From Marinosulfonomonas sp. (GTDB lineage: Bacteria; Pseudomonadota; Alphaproteobacteria; Rhodobacterales; Rhodobacteraceae), in NCBI GenBank assembly GCA_022712735.1, contig JAFLKA010000181.1, forward strand, positions 1 through 26,003: 26,003 nt of DNA. Reading direction: 5' to 3'. Of the stretch, positions 21,985-26,003 are shown piece by piece. Within the stretch, counting starts at the first letter, position 1. The number at the start of each line of letters is the position of its first letter. A program made the translations under genes and the position numbers. Below the pieces are notes generated by a model, which ran no database searches, was not told where the DNA came from, and saw only the letters and a program-made list of their open reading frames with translations.

Positions 21985-22779
21985 TTGATCTACTACGATA
22001 AATTCCAGACCTGGGAAGCTTCCTTTGACGATCTCGTAGAGCCTTTGATTGGCTTGCAAAACTTGACTGAATTGACCACTTCTGAATTTGAATTTATTGA
22101 AGATGCTGGATGCTTTGTATCGAGTTTGACTGGCATCGAGTCAATTTCGTCAGAAATTCTTAGTTGGCTAACCAAAAATGAATTTTGTGTTTTCCATGGA
22201 ACTAGACTGCTGCCCAAGGAGGCAGTATCCATACAGGACATAGGTCTACAACCCTTGGCTGCCCTCAGTCGACAAGAGCGTCTGAGTGAAATTTTTGGAA
22301 ATCACGACGATTGGAAGGTCGTGAAGGAAAACCTCGCTGATGTCTTAGGCGACGTCGGGCCGAAGCAGAAGCAAGGGAAAAGAGAAGGGCAAGTGCATTC
22401 TAGCCTCTCCAGATCGGGTCTAGTGAACGGGTTCGATCATTATCTGACCCATGGTTCCGAGTTTGATCAACACGTGGCTTCACGGCTGTTCCCCGATGAT
22501 TCTGGCTTGCGGCTTCTGCAATCCAGGACCGTGCCCTATCTTATTCATGTGAAAATGAGTGGCGAAGACCTCGTCAAAGGTGCTCATCCACACTTCAGCT
22601 ACCAAGATGTCATTGAAATGGGAGAAGTTCCAGGATTGGGATCTACGTTTCTAGATGCTTGGGCATTCAAGAAATCAAAACCGGACTTTGACATTATAAA
22701 GCTGCGTACTGATTGCTGCGTGATGCAAAAAGAAGCTACTTCGCCAGAGAATATTATGGAAATCGAAGAACTTAACTAA
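21985..22779 (+). CDS. Hypothetical protein with an HGTR motif (ART-like?)
   Basis: This 264-residue protein has no named family that I can assign. Near residue 68 it has CVFHGTRLLPKEAVSIQDIGLQPL: a hydrophobic strand, then H71-G72-T73-R74, then a helix and a turn ending in GLQPL. This resembles the first NAD-binding motif of ADP-ribosyltransferases of the PARP/KptA kind (H-G/T-T), but the other motifs are not obvious. The first in-frame start is TTG at 21985, preceded by GGATGAGG; no better start is available. It is divergent from the HNH gene (87 bases) and stands alone. A toxin or effector role is possible but unproven. Confidence 0.65.
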   Translation: MIYYDKFQTWEASFDDLVEPLIGLQNLTELTTSEFEFIEDAGCFVSSLTGIESISSEILSWLTKNEFCVFHGTRLLPKEAVSIQDIGLQPLAALSRQERLSEIFGNHDDWKVVKENLADVLGDVGPKQKQGKREGQVHSSLSRSGLVNGFDHYLTHGSEFDQHVASRLFPDDSGLRLLQSRTVPYLIHVKMSGEDLVKGAHPHFSYQDVIEMGEVPGLGSTFLDAWAFKKSKPDFDIIKLRTDCCVMQKEATSPENIMEIEELN

Positions 22780-22794
22780 CTTAATCCAACATGA

Positions 22795-22824
22795 GCGTCT
22801 TACTTGCCGACAGGAGTAAGACGC
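22795..22824. repeat. Perfect 10-bp inverted repeat after the HGTR gene
   Basis: GCGTCTTACT (22795-22804) and AGTAAGACGC (22815-22824) are exact reverse complements with a 10-base loop. It starts 16 bases after the HGTR gene stop, a place where a terminator would be expected, though no T run follows. The rest of this gap to 22947 holds only one further small stem (GAGCGA / TCGCTC at 22915-22931). Confidence 0.6.
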
Positions 22825-22947
22825 AGCCAAAGTGAAAGCTCAATTGGTCCGTATACCAACTGATCCATGACTTTCCTCGATGCATTTGCACTATAACTAA
22901 GGGCTAATACCCGTGAGCGAAATGCTCGCTCAACGCGTTAATGGCAG

Positions 22948-23760
22948 TCATTCTGTTAGGGATGAAATGTAGTCGTCAGGTGAGTTGAACCCAAGAAACC
23001 CAGATCCAGCCAAGCCACGTTGTAAACTTGCTTCGATCTCGCCTAGGGGAATGACAAGTACGGTGCTGCCCAAACCTTCGATCGTAGCCGAGATGACGTC
23101 CCTGACAGTTGGTGCAAAAGGAGGGATCATCAGCTTTGCGCCTTGGAAGACTTCGGTGTCCAGGGCATCAACCGCGCCTTCCACGAAAGGAACTGACGCT
23201 GCATAAACTGGTGCCTGCTTGTCCGGATCGAAGATGACAATGGGCCTAGAGACGGATCGTTGAACTACTTGCCAATCGATGGCCGCAAGGATGACGCGAT
23301 AGGCCTGATCTGAAATTTCTGAATTGCGCCCTGCAAAGAGCACAACACCAATATATCCATTTTCAAGAGAAACTGTGACCGGCGCAACGGCGGTTGCTGA
23401 TAAACCTGTATCATCTGTCACATCAACAGAGACGGAAAACGTTCCTGGTAGCTCAAACCGGCATGTTGCAATCTGACCGGTTGAACTCGCCTGGCAAAAC
23501 CCAACAGAGCTTCGATCGGCAAGATGTCCTCCGATTTTCCAAGAATAGTTAGTGATTTCTGCAACAGAAGAGGTCGACTCAGCGGCACTGAATTGAATGC
23601 TCTCACCGGCGGAGACCGAAACTACATCGGGGGAAATCGCGGCGACGGGGGGCACGTCAGGAGAGGTAGCTTTGCCAAGAATGAATCCTCCAATGCCGAG
23701 GATGGCTCCGATGACCACGCCGGAGATGATCTGACCAAGGATGGGATTGCTATCTGCCAT
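22948..23760 (-). CDS. Membrane-anchored PKD-domain protein
   Basis: The 270-residue protein has an N-terminal hydrophobic segment (ILGQIISGVVIGAILGIGGF, about 7-26). It then has a PKD-type beta domain at about 38-132, with GESIQFSAAEST, ITNYSWKIGG and CRFELPGTFSVSVDVTDDTGLSATA motifs. The C-terminal part (about 133-270) contains an alternating strand-helix pattern (YIGVVLFAGRN, RPIVIFDPD, STVLVIPLGEIEASL) without a known signature. It would be anchored in the inner membrane with the PKD part outside. There is no strong ribosome site at the ATG. The next gene upstream on the same strand, 98 bases away, is the PLD-like protein. Confidence 0.75.
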   Translation of the reverse strand: MADSNPILGQIISGVVIGAILGIGGFILGKATSPDVPPVAAISPDVVSVSAGESIQFSAAESTSSVAEITNYSWKIGGHLADRSSVGFCQASSTGQIATCRFELPGTFSVSVDVTDDTGLSATAVAPVTVSLENGYIGVVLFAGRNSEISDQAYRVILAAIDWQVVQRSVSRPIVIFDPDKQAPVYAASVPFVEGAVDALDTEVFQGAKLMIPPFAPTVRDVISATIEGLGSTVLVIPLGEIEASLQRGLAGSGFLGFNSPDDYISSLTE

Positions 23761-23858
23761 GGATGAAGTTTAACCCGTTGAATTACCTAATGTGAAGAGT
23801 GCGGATCTAAGGTCCGGCAACATGATCCGAATAACCGCTCTGTTATTCAAAATATCTT

Positions 23859-25616
23859 CTATGGTGCAACGCCGAAGAGCTCGCGGCGCTTCGCACGGTA
23901 ATTTTGCGATCGGAAGTGACCAGCCACCCAACTATCGTCTTCACTCAGAAAACGGATTTCTGGATCGCTTTGGCCGTTTTGCGCTTTTCGGTTTGCTACT
24001 TGCCTGAAGTAAAAGTGGTTCAGCAACCGAAAAAATTCAGTGGTGTAGACGTCCGCAACATGGGTGTTGCCTCTGATCAGCAACATGTTTTCATCATTGC
24101 TTGTAAGGGATGCCGGAGAAAAATTTGCGGAGCCAGTGAAAATTTTGGGGTCGTCACTCAACACATCGATGCCCATGTATTTAGTGTGGACGAAGAAAAC
24201 ATGCCCCGATGAACGGTAGTGATGTTCGCGCCACATCCAGTTCTCAAGTTTGAATCCTGGTACCTTTCGCCAATGGCCTAGCGATCCTGTGTAGCCCAAA
24301 CCTTGACCGAACACGACTCTGGTATCCCTATCTCTTTCTATCATGTCTTGGGCACCTACGCCTCGGCTCCGTTGCTCCATCAGAATGTATCTCAGATAGT
24401 CTTTGTCGTTGTCGAAGTACCGTGCCAAACGAGTGGTTACGCCGAACGCTGAAGTTAGCATCACCGTCTGTTTTGCACCTTCAATTTGACGCCCATACCA
24501 ATCCAACTCGCTTGACCCTGAGCGCGGGGAAAACAATGGCGTGACAGAGTTTTTTGGCAAATCTTCCGGCGGGGCAGGGGTTTGGGCCTCGGTGAATGCT
24601 CTCATCTCCTCGCGTTGCGCATCGCGGGCCAGTAACTTGAAATAGTCAGAGTAAACTAGCGCGACTGCTGGGTCTCTTACGATGTGGCCTGTATTGCTTT
24701 GGCCACAAAAACCTGAGGATGTTATGTTGGTGGAGCCAGTCCAAAGCTGCACTGGATTGCCGTTTTCCTTGAGCACCATGAACTTGTTGTGGGTGAGCGA
24801 TATATGATTGATACGCTCCTTGAAATGCAAGTTCGGACGACCTGTGTATGGCGCGATCGCCTCGCGGTTCATAACCCCGTACTTAGTTTCAACGCGTTGG
24901 TTAACGCTGCGTTTGAACCAGTCTGCCTCAAATGTCACTTCGACTTGCGCACCACGCGCTGCTGCTGCCGCAAGTGCATTTAAGATTGGCGGGTAGGTCA
25001 GTTCGTAAAACCCGCAATGCAGCGAAAAACGGGCGTCTTTGGCTTGGGCTATGAAGTTCAGAGCTCCGTCCAACAGTCCTCGTGATAACCATTTGGTTCG
25101 CTCGGCGTCTGGGTTATCCAATTCGGCCCTCAGTTCGTCTGCGCTTAGCGAGACATCATTTCCAAATCTCTCTGCATAAGCCTGACTGACGATAGCGCCA
25201 CGGTTGAAAAACACTGAATGATCTCCACCAGACTCATCTTCTGTGCGAATCGAAACATTGAGATCAGGCGCTGCATGCAGTTGCGACAAGTCCCCATTTT
25301 GCGGACGAAACAACGGGCGAATGGTATAGTGATACTCGGTATCTGGTTCGGCCCAATAGTGTCCCCATCGGAAATCTTGGATGGGATGCGCAACAGTACT
25401 GAACCGCTGAGCGCGCTCCGGATTATCTTCAAGCGACTTGAAGCACTTGAAGCCATTCAGCCAACGGATTTGACCTTTCAAACATTCTTGTACTCCGATG
25501 CCAAAACCAAGGAAATCATCTAGATTTTCCTTGTCTGCATTCATCGCCAATATGACAGCCCGCGTGCCAGAAATGGCACGAACGGAAAAATCGCCGACTC
25601 TAGTAATCTGTCGCAC
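23859..25616 (-). CDS. Phospholipase D-superfamily protein with two HKD motifs
   Basis: The 585-residue protein has two HKD half-sites in the right order. The first is LTHNKFMVLKENGNPVQLWT with GSTNIT (H276, K278, N297), and the second is FVHTKYMGIDVLSDDPKIF followed by TGSANFS (H477, K479, N498). Both have the H-x-K-x4-D-like core plus the GS.N element, so one active site can form from the two halves. Such proteins are often nucleases rather than lipases, and PLD nucleases occur in defence systems. The GTG start at 25616 has an AGGGG site 7 bases upstream. The N-terminal 190 residues are not recognised. It precedes the PKD-domain gene and may form an operon with it. Confidence 0.85.
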   Translation of the reverse strand: MRQITRVGDFSVRAISGTRAVILAMNADKENLDDFLGFGIGVQECLKGQIRWLNGFKCFKSLEDNPERAQRFSTVAHPIQDFRWGHYWAEPDTEYHYTIRPLFRPQNGDLSQLHAAPDLNVSIRTEDESGGDHSVFFNRGAIVSQAYAERFGNDVSLSADELRAELDNPDAERTKWLSRGLLDGALNFIAQAKDARFSLHCGFYELTYPPILNALAAAAARGAQVEVTFEADWFKRSVNQRVETKYGVMNREAIAPYTGRPNLHFKERINHISLTHNKFMVLKENGNPVQLWTGSTNITSSGFCGQSNTGHIVRDPAVALVYSDYFKLLARDAQREEMRAFTEAQTPAPPEDLPKNSVTPLFSPRSGSSELDWYGRQIEGAKQTVMLTSAFGVTTRLARYFDNDKDYLRYILMEQRSRGVGAQDMIERDRDTRVVFGQGLGYTGSLGHWRKVPGFKLENWMWREHHYRSSGHVFFVHTKYMGIDVLSDDPKIFTGSANFSPASLTSNDENMLLIRGNTHVADVYTTEFFRLLNHFYFRQVANRKAQNGQSDPEIRFLSEDDSWVAGHFRSQNYRAKRRELFGVAP

Positions 25617-25796
25617 TATAGACCCCTAAATTAAGCCAATTGGTTCGAGCATAAGCCACTTTGTTTGAATGCGTCAAAGAAGAGATGGATACATGTGTGC
25701 CACGCGTGAGGCTGTTCAACAACCTAGCGACCCGTATTGAAGGTTCAGCTCACAGTGCCCCGTTGGTCTAAGAAGCGGACTTCAATATTATTGTTT

Positions 25797-25815
25797 ACCG
25801 AGCCTTTGGCTCGGT
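25797..25815. repeat. 8-bp perfect hairpin
   Basis: ACCGAGCC (25797-25804) and GGCTCGGT (25808-25815) pair exactly around a TTT loop. It is not followed by a T run in either direction, so it is a stable RNA stem or protein site rather than a clear terminator. Confidence 0.55.
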
Positions 25816-25873
25816 GGCCTGACCCCTGATGGGTACCGGGCGTGAAACGGAATACAGACATCATTCGTCCAAA

Positions 25874-25917
25874 ACGAAACTATAGCATTGACACAATGCT
25901 ATAGTTTCGTGGACTAT
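25874..25917 (+). promoter_or_regulatory. 17-bp perfect palindrome overlapping a promoter
   Basis: The arms 25874-25890 and 25894-25910 are exact reverse complements (ACGAAACTATAGCATTG) around a 3-base spacer. TTGACA at 25888-25893 crosses the centre of the palindrome, and 18 bases further GACTAT (25912-25917) can act as a -10 box, followed at 25965 by the start of a gene. A dimeric repressor bound to the palindrome would block the -35 box. Autoregulation by the downstream gene is a natural guess. Confidence 0.6.
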
Positions 25918-25964
25918 GAGGATGTCAGTATGAAGTTGGCAGGAAATAGGGGGTCTTTCTTCGC

Positions 25965-26003
25965 ATGTCCCGAACGAAACGTTTGATTGAGGCGGAACGC
26001 ATG
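25965..26003 (+). CDS. Start of an unidentified gene (partial)
   Basis: An ATG at 25965 begins MSRTKRLIEAERM and stays open to the window end (13 codons). AGGGGG lies about 11 bases upstream, a weak ribosome site, and the palindromic promoter lies further upstream. Too little is visible to assign a family. A short, basic, helical start such as this would fit a small DNA-binding protein. Confidence 0.35.
   Translation, partial: MSRTKRLIEAERM

Larger units (their letters stand above)
25617..25964. other. Intergenic region upstream of the PLD-like gene
   Basis: No gene is supported in these 348 bases. They hold an 8-bp hairpin (25797-25815), the 17-bp palindrome with promoter-like boxes (25874-25917) and a short frame at 25931 that ends after 18 codons. 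Confidence 0.6.

Noticed and set aside
21898..22059. N-terminal extension of the HNH gene to 22059
   Set aside because: The ATG at 21897 has a strong GAGGTGA site and begins right before the zinc motif. The extension would also overlap the divergent HGTR gene start.
25931..25987. Short frame starting MKLAGNRGSFF upstream of the last partial gene
   Set aside because: It ends after 18 codons and overlaps the more plausible start at 25965 in another frame. A leader peptide cannot be excluded, but nothing supports it.
1..26003. CRISPR array, tRNA, rRNA or insertion sequence
   Set aside because: No regularly spaced repeats, tRNA-like cloverleaf, rRNA segment or transposase gene was seen on either strand. 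The only recombinase is the tyrosine recombinase at 2135-3244.

Overview
The window looks like part of a repABC-type plasmid (or chromid) of an alphaproteobacterium, most likely a Rhodobacterales / Roseobacter-group organism. The evidence is a full RepC initiator preceded by a repB-repC style countertranscribed RNA region, next to a DUF1403-ScpB gene pair of the sort found on rhizobial and roseobacter replicons. This taxonomic call is inferred from protein families and gene neighbourhood, because no rRNA or tRNA lies in the window.

Region 1 (about 1-4925) is a replicon maintenance module. In order it holds the likely last codons of repB, a ctRNA locus on the minus strand, and repC with an AT-rich, inverted-repeat segment inside it (candidate oriV). 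A parDE toxin-antitoxin pair follows, whose promoter carries a palindrome between its -35 and -10 boxes. Next is a tyrosine recombinase on the minus strand, with a dif-like 11-7-11 inverted repeat just upstream (candidate resolution site). The module ends with a DUF1403 gene and an scpB-like gene.

Region 2 (about 5000-12000) is a DNA-processing cluster. On the minus strand sbcD-sbcC-coiA-like form a tightly overlapping operon. Divergent from it is a WYL-domain regulator of the BrxR/CapW type, followed by a WGR-domain protein and two small cysteine-rich unknowns. The shared promoter region contains an inverted repeat with arm centres 33 bp apart.

Region 3 (about 12000-17980) is a three-gene minus-strand operon: a Fic-family protein, an OLD-family ATPase/TOPRIM nuclease, and a UvrD-like helicase. 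The last two resemble Gabija (GajA/GajB, class 2 OLD). The close coupling of a Fic enzyme to this pair is the most striking feature of the window.

Region 4 (about 17980-25616) is an accessory stretch of mostly unrecognised genes with nuclease hallmarks. It contains a PD-(D/E)XK-type protein followed by a small unknown, and an HNH endonuclease translationally coupled to a 190-residue unknown. There is also a protein with an HGTR motif, a membrane-anchored PKD-domain protein, and a protein with two HKD motifs of the phospholipase D superfamily. The last 390 bases hold a perfect 17-bp palindrome overlapping a promoter-like sequence and the start of a gene that runs off the window.

Overall the layout suggests a plasmid backbone next to a defence or genome-integrity island. 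The individual enzyme families are well supported; the systems they form are inference.
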